From Neckera pumila (lineage: Eukaryota > Streptophyta > Bryopsida > Hypnales > Neckeraceae), in the NCBI GenBank assembly GCA_963969595.1, contig OZ018417.1, positions 19,284,501 to 19,348,500 on the forward strand: a stretch of 64,000 nucleotides of DNA, given 5' to 3'. Under the pieces are notes generated by a model, which saw nothing but the letters and a program-made list of their open reading frames with translations, was not told the origin of the DNA and did not search any database. This document shows positions 11,837-23,057 of the stretch, piece after piece. Positions within the stretch are counted from its first letter, which is position 1. The number at the start of each line of letters is the position of its first letter. The translations under genes were made by a program, and so were the position numbers.

Positions 11837-14714
11837 ATGGCGGCCGTTCCAGTTGCGCATGAGCGCAGGGCCGCGACAGGGGTGGCCCTTCCCCAAGCGG
11901 AAATTAATTGGGACAGGTTGGAGCCTTTTTTTTTCGGGGGTTTTAGGGTTTTAGGTTAGAAGGTTAGTACGGTTTCGGATGCATGCAGAGCGATTTCTTT
12001 CAAAGAAAATGGCGTTATTGGAAAAGTTGTCATGTGATTTTTTGCAAAACTTTCGCTCTACTCGATAATTTTGGTCACGGATGATGGAATTAAGTTGATT
12101 TTCCGTTTTGGTCCTTGATGTGTGTACGATGTTCTTCTGTTCCTCACTTTTGCAATCAAGTTGGACAGGTGAGATGATTTATTTTGTGAATGTCGGGGGT
12201 TTTGGAGTGACTAGGGTTTTAGGTTAGAACTTGAGTGCGATTTCTGATGCGTGCAGAACGATGGATCGAAGCAAAATGGCGTCTGTTGACGAGGTCGCCT
12301 TCTGATTTCTTGCATATTTTTAGCTCCCATCACCATTGTCGGTCACTGACGTAGAAATTTAGTTGATTTTCCGTTTTGATCTCTTACGTGTCTGCATTTC
12401 TTTTGTCCCGCACTTTGATCGTATCGTAGCTAACCATCGGCAAAGTCATCTGGTCGCTTAGTTGATCAATTTGGTGTGACAAAGCCTAAGCCCTAATTAT
12501 TGTCTTCCTTCCTCTTTTCTTCACTCAGTCCTCTTCAACCCTTTAAGCTCCATGATGTGACATTTCTTTAGTAAACGCAACCCTTCTATGGTTTCTTGGA
12601 TCGTAAAGGTTTAATATGATACTCTCTAATTGACAATCCAATTAGTATGATATGACAGATTCTTGGGAACAAAGATCCCAAGTTCAAACTCTCTGTACAC
12701 TGCATATCACACACTGATCCAACTTCAGGGTGTGATAATATGGAGTTAACCAAGTGTGAAAAAGTACATTACATTTAGAGTTTAGGGTTTCTCAAAGCTT
12801 AGTGTCTGATTGAAGATTCGGTTCGGGTATTATTAAGAATTTAGATACTAGTGTTTCCAAGTCCCTCGGCCTCTCTAATGTCACCTGTTTATGGAACTCA
12901 ACTTCATGACAACTCCGTATTATCATGAGTAAGGCTAATCGATGTAAAGGGGTTCGACTTTCCGGTAAATTTTCCGAGGATGCAATTGATCTAATGATAT
13001 TAGCTAGTGTGTCTTTGAGATCATTCTTATGGCTTTTTTCATTGGTTCAGGCTCGACAAGACGAAGTTTTTTTTAGTTGGAGCTGGCCTCTTCTCGGGTG
13101 TTTCGGCACTTCTCTACCCTGTTTCTGTGATCAAGACAAGAATGCAGGTGGCAAGAGCGGATACCGTGCATACCACAGCCCCATCTCTTTTCAGGCACAT
13201 CCTTAGGTCTGAGGGTGTGCTGGGACTGTACAGAGGGTTTGGCGTGGTGATTTCAGGAGCAATTCCTAGTAGGGTGGTGTTCATGACAACCCTAGAAACC
13301 ACAAAAGCTTCCGCATTGAAGCTGACTGAAAAACTGAACGTTTCCGAAGCTACGTCAGCTGCGATAGCCAATGGGCTTGGAGGGCTATGCTCTTCACTAG
13401 CATCTCAGTCTGTGTTTGTTCCAATTGATGTGGTAGGCTTTCTTACCTCCAACCTATCTATCTATCTATCCATCCATCCATCCATCCATCCAGCGATTGA
13501 ATCAAAGTCAATCCCCTGATGACGTATTTCTTATGTCATGGTCCTAGGTGAAAGCTTGGGGCCGCTGCTACAATTGGCTGGGGACCTCCTCTAAACACAT
13601 CTGTAGTCCTAAATGTACTCGGTTTTGATGATTGCAGGTGAGTCAACGTTTGATGGTACAAGGCACGCCTGGAGCACATCAATACAAGGGAAGCATGGAT
13701 GCCATTAGGACGATTTTAAGAACTGATGGTGTTCGAGGATTTTACAGAGGATTTGGGATGTCCGTGCTTACTTACTCACCATCCAATGCAGTGTGGTGGG
13801 CAGCATATGGATCCAGCCAACGTGTTATTTGGAGGTATAGTCGGTTTGGAACGCTTTGGTATTTGATGTAGCTGGTGTAGCAAAATTCTCGGGTGACCTC
13901 ACCCTTAGCAGGAGGTGATGGACATGACTCCCCTGACCAGTTGATTTTTTGAGAGTTCGTCTCAAATTGCTGACCATAACATAGCAGAGCTCTTTTTTTG
14001 GTTTCTGTTTTGAAATCTTTGTACTTCATGAATAGCTGAAATCAGCTTCTATGCATGGGCCTGTTCCCTCGCAGGAAATTGGGGTACGGAGGTGAGAAGG
14101 AGAAAGAATTGCCGAGTAGTACTGAAGTAGTTCTAGTGCAGGCATTAGGAGGTGTGATTGCTGGGGCATCGTCCGCAATTGCTACAACTCCTATGGACAC
14201 TGTTAAGACGCGTTTGCAGGTTTGTGAAGACTTCCTTTAGTACATTAGCTCTTGTGGGGCACAGATTGCTAGCTTGCTTGTTGGTTCTTGGTGACGTCCT
14301 TGTCACAATTAAAGGTTTTGACTGCGGTTTTCAATAACCTTATCATTCGGTGTCATCTTGGAGGCCTAGGTTTTGATGTAGATCTAACAGACCGTTTTTT
14401 TGAATTGCGGAGTTCCATGGAAAAATACTCGTGAAAGTAACAAGCTTTTTTTCCAGGTCATGGTAGAAGAAGGAGATGGCCGACCTACTATCAAACAGAC
14501 AGTAAGGAAATTGCTGAAGGAAGAAGGCTGGCGAGGATTCTACAAGGGATTGGGTCCCCGTTTCTTCAGCATGTCCTTGTGGGGCACCTCCATGATCACA
14601 ACATACGAGTTTCTGAGTACACTACTCACCCCTTTTGTGCATTTCGCTATCTCTGTACTGTACTCTATATCGGTATGTCATTTTGTTATGTATGTTGTGA
14701 TCGGAAGCAAATAA
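11837..14714 (+). CDS. Mitochondrial carrier family protein (SLC25A44-like)
   Basis: Exons: 11837-11916, 13051-13432, 13638-13834, 14075-14219, 14457-14714; all introns are GT-AG and phases join cleanly, giving 353 aa. It is a six-helix inner-membrane solute carrier with three tandem repeats. The signature P-x-D-x-x-K is canonical only in repeat 3 (P259, D261, K264). Repeat 1 reads YPVSVIK (Ser in place of Asp, residues 49-55) and repeat 2 reads VPIDVVSQ (no Lys, 150-157). This pattern, with GFYRGFG and PSNAVWW in repeat 2, resembles the plant SLC25A44-like subgroup; animal SLC25A44 moves branched-chain amino acids, but the plant substrate is not established. The C-terminus is uncertain: exon 5 may run to the stop at 14712-14714, or splice at 14672 to a tiny exon 14745-14759 (NVCR, stop), giving 344 aa. 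The gene is tail-to-tail with phosphomannomutase. Confidence 0.85.
13454..13491. repeat. (CTAT)n(CCAT)n microsatellite in carrier intron 2
   Basis: A run of CTAT units followed by CCAT units lies 22 bases into the intron that starts at 13433. It is non-coding in the spliced gene. Length polymorphism is likely. Confidence 0.9.
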
Positions 14715-14759
14715 AATATCATGCCCGTCATTGTTTGGGTGCAGAACGTTTGTCGGTGA

Positions 14760-15290
14760 AGGATGAATGACGTTTCTCTACCCATCCTCTTGAACTTGAG
14801 CAAGACGGCTGTACAATACTGAAGAGGCAGTGAGAACCGAAGCCACTAGGTGAGCTTCTTTTTGAGGGCAATTACGTCGGTGCAATTTTTTGTAGATCAG
14901 ATTTCGCTCTCAACTTCAGGTGCATCCAAATTTTTTGTGGAAAACACATTTTAGTTGCCATCAATGATTTCACAATAAGATCTATTTTTTACGCTATATT
15001 ATGATTATAGAACCTTGTGGGTTATAGTAAAGCAAGAATCCACTGTGGCGGAGGGTTGGTACTTTGTCAGTGCGAGATTGTGGGACTTGCTTTTAGGAAC
15101 TTGTAGAAATCGCAGCTCTCACGCTGTTATATCAGATCTACATTCAAAATTGAAGTTTGAACGTTGGAGTTTAAGATTCTGGCCGTGAGCCATCCACATC
15201 TTGCCTTCTGTAAGTGGTTTCCACCCACTTTGCCTCTTCATTGTGAAAGAGGTACTGTCGGTGAATATGTACATCTCTGCAGTGAGGGTT
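14760..15290. other. Convergent intergenic spacer, carrier / phosphomannomutase 3' ends
   Basis: About 0.5 kb separates the end of the carrier (+) from the stop codon of phosphomannomutase (-). It should hold both 3' untranslated regions. No further gene or clear structure is visible. Confidence 0.6.
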
Positions 15291-18200
15291 TTAGGTTTCC
15301 TTCTGTTCTTCCTTTCGGGCAGAAGTATTCGTCAGGAAAATGCTAGAGCATTGCATGATTGTCTCTTCGGGTCCTTCTACTGCATGACAGGCCCACGAAG
15401 TTTATGCTTCCGTTGTTTTGCAAGCTTCACAAATTCCTCCATACATGTGCATCAGATAGTTTATGTTTAATGATGTGTATCAACTCCAAATCACTGTGCT
15501 TACCTGTATGGCCTATTGTCTTCTCCGAATGGAAAATTTCATAGTCGTTGCCTCCCTGTCAGTCCATACATTCTGTATTGTGAGAAACGACTGGCCCTCA
15601 ATGGATGGTATCTCCATGTCCCATCAAATGGATTGATTGCTGTAAAACAGTATTACTCAAGACTAGTGGATTCATTTGAGTTTATCTGGAGCAGAGGAGA
15701 GGAAGGAACGCACTAGGTTGGTCTTGTCCCCGAAGAAATGGATCTCTGAAAATGCGTTGTCAAGAAAGTGCAAGCAAAATGTTTTGTCCCAACCTTGAGG
15801 GAATACCTGATGGGGTCAAATGGAGATATCAAAACCACCTCAAATTAAGTACAATTTGTCAGATGTCATCGGCACACAATTACGGCTATTAGATAAGTTT
15901 TGCTCAATTTTCAGTGATCTTACATTATATAATGAATTGAAACATGAGGGTGAAGGATGCTTTTCATGACCATTTTCAAGAGTAGTTCATATGAGTATAT
16001 GTGCAAATACTTGTGAGTAGGTTTGAATATTGATGTATCAGATCTATTCTTGTAGATTTGTAAGTGAATAGTAGTGAGAGCCACTCTTTACCCAAGCAAC
16101 ATCATTGGTCCTAATAATGCTGCACTTGACCTTGTAGGAAAGGGAGCTTACATCAATGCCAATTTGGCCACCGATTGAGAAAGTGAGATTGTAGTCCTTG
16201 AATTTTGATTTCAGCACTCCAACAAATGTTTTCCTTACATTGTGCTCCTACACTATGAATTAATGGCACAATGGAATAATTTAACTTCTTTGATAAATTA
16301 AATATGCAAATGGCATTGCCTCACAAAGATAAATAAACTTCTAAATGCCTTCCAACATTTGTTCACAACTGGACAAGGAAATTTGTTCAATTAGATGTGT
16401 ACAATACAAAAAAATGACATAGTGTAGAGTGTGTCGTTAGAGAGGGTCCATGATGGATACGCCTTGCTTATGGATTTAACTTTGCTTCATATTGACATGC
16501 AATTAATTTTTTTGACTATGCACTTTAATTCAGTTACTAGTGCAAGAGTTTGAATTGCGTGAGAACTCCTCACAGTAACTGAATCAATTATGCATGAATA
16601 CGACCAAATTAGTGAGCAATTGGGTGACAATTGAATGAAATTTGGGTGACAATAAAGTAAAGTTGGAGTATTTGGGATAGGTTGAAACTAGTGTAGATGT
16701 CATTATACTGATTTTACCAGCTTAAAAACTATACATAACTCCCATATTAGTGCGAGTAAGTCTTTTTAGTGCGGAATAAATTGTGTGCAGAAAGAAGTCC
16801 GTACCTCATCATACTTGATGAACTCTTCTCGCTCCTCTGGGCTGCAGTTTCTGCCGATGGGGCAGAGATTTAACATTCCCACTCGGAACTCTATGAACGT
16901 ACCTCTGTTCACAATCATCAACACATGAAAAAACAGCAAGCTGCTTATCGACTGCTGAAATACACCATTTTCAAGAGTCAAGACTACATGAACAAGACAA
17001 ATTGGTGTACTTCAAACTGGTGAACAAGGAGTAAGGTTGATCTTAGTGTGCCGAACCTCTTGACAGGAATGTCGAGATGAGCCATGTACAGCAATGCAAA
17101 GTTGATGAAGTCCTGGGGCCATCCATACAATCACCGTGTAAGCAATCAATCCAAACTTACGTACATCTCCATCTTGGGCGACAAATGGGCTTCTTCTAAA
17201 TGTATTCTCCTGACATGCGGAGTTTGCCAATCAGATGCATACACAACTTGCCAAATTCAGAGGATATAAAGAATGTGTTATGATCACAGAGAGTGTCATT
17301 AGAGAGGGTTGGGTGTATAAACTAGAAATAATATTATTCTGAGGATATACAAAAAGAGTGCAATTATAGAGTGTGTTGTTACTTAGAGAGTACATGTTCC
17401 AGTTACTGAAATTGTACTTTAAATTGACAAAAGAAATTCGTTTCTCAACAGGGTAGTGCAGATTAAGCATACCTTCAACTTGGCCTCAGCCAGATGCGTC
17501 TTGATGCTCTGAACCCACACCAGATTACCAAAAATCAGTTTCTTGCATGGCAAGTGTTTTGCGAATCAGTGGCCAGACAATGACCTAGAAATTAACAGTT
17601 CGTAAGGAAACCTGCCGGCACCTGATTCCCAATAAGCTTTCCGTCCTTGTAAGCAACGAGCCCATTCTCACAGAACACGTAGTCATATTCCATCACAACT
17701 GCCAGCATTCAAATCTGCCAGGTCAATGAAGTCTGATATATGCACAGTAACTTAATGGTCTCGTTGATCAGAGTGCTTAGGGTCCCATGAATTTTTTGAC
17801 TACTGCGCAGGATATTCTAAAATCTCGTTTAGAAGATATCAGGTCATATTAAAGAGGTTTGAGTGTAAAACTTGACACGGCTCAGTTGGCTGGTCAAATG
17901 AGCTGTATACTGTTACATGTTTCGCAGCAACCAGAGCATAAAAACTGCAACAGGGTGGGAATTGTACCAGAATTTCCGAGCTGATCCATGACTTTGACAA
18001 GGTCCGAGCCTCCCACAATACCCACAGTCACCACCTGTGCAATTGGGCGTCATGCCATCACACCCACATACATGGGACTCCTAGAGTGACTGTGATCGAG
18101 ACAGGATTATCAATATACTCAATTGGAAAAACTTATGATTTCTAAGAATCAATTAAGTAAGTCTTAAAAACGAAACATTTTCTATCATACGCCGACATAC

Positions 18201-18878
18201 TGTATGAGCCAGAATGTCGCCCACAAGTTTCAAACATATGCTTTTGCTGTGGGATGCCCTGTATCTAATTTTGTGTAATTTGTTTATGTACAGAGTTGAT
18301 GTCTTTAAGCTTGGTGAACAAGCGGTGGAACACAACACGCTCTCCATTGGCAATGCCTTAGGAAAGAGTTGGGCTCTCACATCTCAGTGGAAATTATGGT
18401 TTCTGCAGACCATCGACTTTCAAACGATCCACAGGAAGCGTGTGCGCACAACATACCAAATTTTGAAGATGTATTGATGCAATATGCAATTCCAGAGCGC
18501 GTTGACCATAGAGAGTGTTGTTTAGTGTCCTACCTTGCGGAGCTGTTGCAGGAATTTCAGCATTTCTGATGTTACAACCTGTCGTTATAACACCATGACT
18601 ACAGAGTAAGATTTCTGTCTTACCAGGAGGGTTTCGAAAGTGAACAACACCAAGCCATTGCACGCAGTGAGTGGAACAGTTTCTACAAAAGCATCATAGC
18701 ATAAGAATTTCTTCCACTTTGATTCTCCGGGGGCTTGGAAAATATTATTCTTTCTGTGGCCTATATGAATCAAGGTTGTTGAAGGAAAAGAATTGTGGTT
18801 ATGTAGCACCTTGCGTGGGGGAGTGAGAGTGCCGTCAATGTCGAACAACGCAATGACCCCTTCCTTCTGGTGATCCAT
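15291..18878 (-). CDS. PMM: Phosphomannomutase
   Basis: Converts mannose-6-P to mannose-1-P in the cytosol, feeding GDP-mannose, ascorbate and N-glycan synthesis; a HAD-superfamily enzyme. Eleven exons on the minus strand: 18878-18810, 18578-18534, 18034-17968, 17698-17622, 17508-17473, 17112-17057, 16904-16805, 16247-16152, 15806-15714, 15555-15504, 15379-15291. All introns are GT-AG and phases join, giving 259 aa, close to the usual plant length of about 250. The nucleophile motif FDIDGT sits at D13/D15. Other family blocks are [25 protein letters not shown] (R124), PIGRN (R135), [24 protein letters not shown] and GGNDYEI. Oddities: the substrate-side loop normally ending ISFD reads IGID (Gly180 for the usual Ser), and the exon 7/8 join gives EEHNVR where VHNVR is usual. 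No stop or frameshift is present, so the gene looks intact. Confidence 0.93.
17113..17472. repeat. Dispersed repeat F occupying phosphomannomutase intron 5
   Basis: Most of this intron (about 17130-17420) is related to 23190-23425, downstream of GUN4. Shared blocks include GACATG(T/C)GGAG, AATCAGATGCAT, GTCATTAGAGAGGGTTG and GCAATTATAGAGTGTGTT. A short fragment (GAGTGTGTCGTTAGAGAGGG) also lies at about 16420-16450 in intron 7, and a weaker relative at 18390-18530 in intron 2. No coding content and no clean termini were seen. Confidence 0.65.
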
Positions 18879-21628
18879 GGCTTGCCCTTCTTGTCAAATC
18901 CTCACTTATTTCACAGTGGTTTTAAACGCACAATAATGCATCATTTGAAAAGAAAATTGGTGATGACAAATCCTCACTTATTTCAGAATAGTTTTAAACT
19001 CACAATAACAATAATGCATCATTTGGAAAAATAATTGGTGATGACACGAGACAGCTAATTCAGTGTTTGTCTAAGTGGTAGAAGAGTCTCCTTGTCCTTT
19101 TCCTCCAGTGGGAGAGCAAGAGGGCATCAGTTGGTGAAAAGGTGGGAATTTTTTTTACACCTCCTGAAATGACCACATTCTTATTAAACGCACCTCAAGC
19201 AGTAAGTTGGGTACCCCCCAAACCTGCTACTACTTTGCTACAATGTCTAGTTGCTATTATTAGACTGGTCAAATTTTCATATTTTCTTGTTGGCAAGTGA
19301 AAGGAGGATCCAATGTATCAAAGAATGCGACACTTGGATATTGTATGCAAAAGTTATGAAGGGTCAAAGAGTTTTTTTGGTAGATGTTCTAAAATCGTAT
19401 TTTTCAACATATGTATAATTATATTGATTTTGGAGATGTATACAGACTAATGATGGTGGTTTTAGACAAGGTGCGATTTTGGGTGTACCTACGTTAAGTC
19501 CCAATGGGGAGATTGGTGAGCTTTTTAATAGTCATGCCTAAAATGAATGTGGTGTAAATATGACAATCTAGGGTTTGGTTTTTGGTCGCAGAGAGAGAAG
19601 AACTCCAACCATTTATTTTTATGATTGACTTGTAAAAAGAGTCTTATTTTGGATGCATCTATAATCAAGACTCTTGAAATATATAATTTTTGTGATGGCT
19701 TGTAATTAAAGTTTTGTTTATGCTTTGATGTAAATAGGGTCCCTTGTCAATAATTGAGCATCTATGTGGTTTGTTTTGTTGTTGAGGTGTAAGGCATTCT
19801 ACAAGTTTAGAGGACTAAAGTTGTGCAATAGTGAAGTTGTCCTCAAATGTCCTTTCATCTACTATATGTAAGTAGTTTGAACTCAATTGTATGTATAAGA
19901 ATTCAAACTTCAATTGGTTGTCATGGGAATGTGCAAAACATGAGAAACTTTATACATTCATATCATGTTGACAAATACATACAAAATTGTGTTGAAATCC
20001 AATAAGATTGAATAAAAACTAAGAATATCTAATTGTAAGAATTGTATTTAAATTTTAATATGAATGCTATTAGGCGTATATAAGGTTATTGCAACTTGCA
20101 CGTAATTGCATCAAAATACACATTCATTTCTAAATTTAAATTTGTGATTGTCAATCTTCTATTATTTGTGTGGCACAAAATCTCACAAGGCAAGTAAAAA
20201 ATTGAGGCAAATTAATGCATGACAAGTTGTGTTGGAATTATATATACTAATTGTGCATATCAGTTGTATATATGGTAGATGTTCTGGTAATGTTGGGACT
20301 ATTGTTGGAAGTGATTGTCAATGATATAGGAATAAGTAATACAACAATTTGGGGTTTGAATCTTTGTACTGGTTGTTGGATTGTTAGCTCTAGTAAAAGT
20401 ATTGAATAGGAAGCATCGCAATTTGTGCGGGCAGTGACGATAGATTTGTGGTTGCATTGGGGTGTTATCCCATTTGGGCTAATTAATCAAATTTTTTTGG
20501 ATAATAATTGACGGCATGTTAGGTAAGTTCTCCCAATGGAGATTCCATCTAATTGCATGATGTTGATAAGTAATTCTTTATGCACTTTATCTAAATTCAC
20601 GGTAGCCCTCGGACTTTCATTAACTAATCCCTAATTGCTCTCTCTCCCCCTTTTTATATTTATTACTAGATACTATAGAGTAATAGAGATATGTAGTATT
20701 GAGCAATTTCATCCATGCTCTCCATCCATGCTCTGAAGAATGGTGACTTGGAGGTTTAGGGTTGGTTTGCTGCTGGCCCATATATTGTTTATGCAAAACC
20801 TTCGCAACGTCCATTAGTATTCTCGTGCAGAAGTGAATTATGGGCGTGACAAAGCCTGCGCAAGCAAATTTTTTCATCTGGTGCTCTTTGCTTTTGCCTG
20901 CGCTCCTTGTGACACCTACGATGCTACAAGCTGGCTTGCGTAATTTTAGTTCAGGTGAATTCATTCTTCAGGGAAATCTCCAAACAACACAAAAAGAAGG
21001 TCACACCTTCTTCATCCGAAATTGCTCCCCATAGGCTCCGATTTCCTCTCACCAACTTCTCATTCTTCTACAAAATCTGCTTGCTGAAGAAAGTGTGACT
21101 ACCCTAATTCAATACAACGTCCTTTTGAAAGCCAACACCGGTCCAAAGAAAACAAGCATGTGCCACACATTCACACGTGGCCTATTGAGAACCGCCTTCC
21201 CACAAGAGTCTCAACCTCACATTCCCCACCCAGCCCCTCCATTGGCCAAGCGGCAGCCACCCACTCACAGCAAACTCCCACGCTCCCATACAGTTCCCCA
21301 ATACGATCCCAAGAGTTCCCCGCGGGAGGAACATGATCCACCCCACCCAATGCGCACTAGCCACGCCTCCATCCCACCCCAATCCAGTCCCCAAAGCGGA
21401 GCTGCCCCCAAGACGACCAAGTAGAACGCGCCCTTGAACCGATAGCCTTTTGCAACAGCAGCAAATTGCATCTCTGCCACACCTCAACAAGTTGGGCAAT
21501 TCGAAGGGTCGAGCTCCTGCGCTTGTTGGGTTTGCGATTTTTTCCCAGATTTTCCAGCTTAGTTTAGGGTAGAGAGAGAGAGCTGAAGGGAGAAGAAAGC
21601 TCTCAGTTTGGCGGCCATAGTTTTAGCT
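18879..21628. other. Divergent intergenic region, phosphomannomutase / GUN4
   Basis: This 2.75-kb spacer must contain both promoters. 19240-19500 is a fragment of the long repeat C in inverted orientation (compare 38880-39050 and 48780-48990; shared AGTGAAAGGAGG and ATTGTATGCAAAAGTT). 18900-19050 contains a direct repeat of about 75 bp (around ACAAATCCTCACTTATTTCA). GC content rises from about 21.1 kb into the GUN4 leader. No additional gene is supported. Confidence 0.55.
21173..21180 (+). promoter_or_regulatory. G-box (ACACGTGG) upstream of GUN4
   Basis: The ACGT-core hexamer CACGTG lies about 450 bp before the GUN4 start codon in a GC-rich upstream block. G-boxes bind bZIP and bHLH (PIF/HY5-type) factors and are common in light-responsive tetrapyrrole genes. 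A single hexamer can occur by chance, so function is inferred. Confidence 0.35.
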
Positions 21629-23057
21629 ATGGCGTTGCTCCAAAGCTCCCTGTTTTGTGTCTCCTCCAGTGCTGTGAGCTCGAATAATGGAAACAGCAAT
21701 AATGGCGCTGCGAGTTCGAGAACTTGCTGTTCATTGCCCTCATCGGGACGGAGTTGCAGGAGCTTGGTGCAAATTGGGGCGGTGCAGTCGAGCTCGAGCT
21801 CGGTCTGTAGTCGCTTGGCAGGGGGGAGTAGTAGTAGTAGTAGTAGGGCGACTACTGCGGTCGCAGTCTCCAGCCAGAAGCGCGACGGGGTGGAGCAGGT
21901 ATGAATCAAATTTCTTCTTCGTATCGTATGCATTGGTGAATTCTTGTCGTGTTTATTGGAAAATGTCAATAGTGCATGATATTCTTGAGCAGATTCTTTT
22001 TGAGCAGTATCAGTATCTTGGACTCACTGAGCGTCATGTATCGCTGTTAGAGAGAATTCCTAACTTTGGAGTCTCTTTCTCGTTTTGGGTTATCGTTTAC
22101 AATGGAGAATGGTGAGTCTGAACGCGTCTCCAAGAACGAGAATGTTATTTGGCTGTTAAGATGGGATGATTGTATTGGTGAACTATTAGGGACGTCTCCG
22201 AAGTTGAGTGCCAGCCGTGCCTAATATCTCTAGTGAATTTCAACCTCATATTGGATTAGGAGGATTTTGTCCTTTTCTGTGACAAGGTTGAAATTCATTT
22301 TGAGACGGCCTTGAAGGAACAGTCAACGAGTATGTGTTTGTATTTCCTTTTTTTTGGTGAAAAACTGGTTCCAAAACTTTCTCTCCTCTTCATTGAGTAT
22401 GAAGTTTCAAAGCTTTCGCTATTTTCCAGGTCACAGCCTCCTGATCCCAAATTCCATTCACTTATGGTATTCACCATCTCTCACGCTCACGAATGTTTGA
22501 TGTGTCCCGAATAGGAGCTGGCCACCACTATCGACCTCGTGATCGAGTCCGGCGCCTCTCTCGAAACCCTTCGCGACAAACTCGCCGCCGGGGAATGGGA
22601 AGCGGCGGACGCCGAGACGCGGCGTTTGCTGTGCGTCATGGCCGGCGAGGAGGCCGTGAAGCGGAAGTGGGTCTACTTCTCCGAAGTGAAGTTCATCTCC
22701 ACATCCGACCTAACCAAAGTCGACAGCCTGTGGCGGCAGTACAGCAACGGCAAATTCGGCTACAGCGTGCAAAAGAAGATATATAACCTTTCAGGGAAGA
22801 TCTGGAACGTCTTCTTCAAGAAGGTGGGGTGGACGCGGCCCTTGGATGAGTACCAGGACACGTACAGGAAGTTCCCTTTGGAGTTTATTTGGGATGTTGC
22901 GGATACCACGCCCGAAGGGCACTTGCCTCTCACGAACGCTTTGAGGGGAACAAGGTTGTTGGAGGCCGTGCTTAATCACCCTGCGTTTGACGGTGTTGAT
23001 GAGCAGAGCAAGCTGCGGGCGCAGCCTGTGACGAGCCTCTTCGGAAAGTCTCGATGA
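21629..23057 (+). CDS. GUN4: GUN4, tetrapyrrole-binding Mg-chelatase activator, chloroplastic
   Basis: Exons 21629-21898 and 22515-23057, with one GT-AG intron of 616 bp at phase 0; 270 aa. Binds protoporphyrin IX and Mg-protoporphyrin IX, stimulates the Mg-chelatase H subunit and takes part in plastid-to-nucleus signalling. Residues 1 to about 75 are Ser-rich and almost free of acidic residues, as in a chloroplast transit peptide. The GUN4 domain covers roughly residues 90-245. Visible family landmarks are LAAGEWEAADAETRRLL, the LWRQYSNGKFGYSVQKK core, VGWTRPLDEY, KFPLEFIW and GHLPLTNALRGTRLL. The length matches plant GUN4 (about 265 aa). A TTG 21 bases upstream is in frame, but the ATG at 21629 is the natural start. 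The coding region is GC-rich compared with the flanks. Confidence 0.93.

Noticed and set aside
21182..21499. 105-codon frame (-) and 109-codon frame (+) upstream of GUN4
   Set aside because: These reflect the proline/glycine composition of a CG-rich promoter/leader; no motif and no conserved start.
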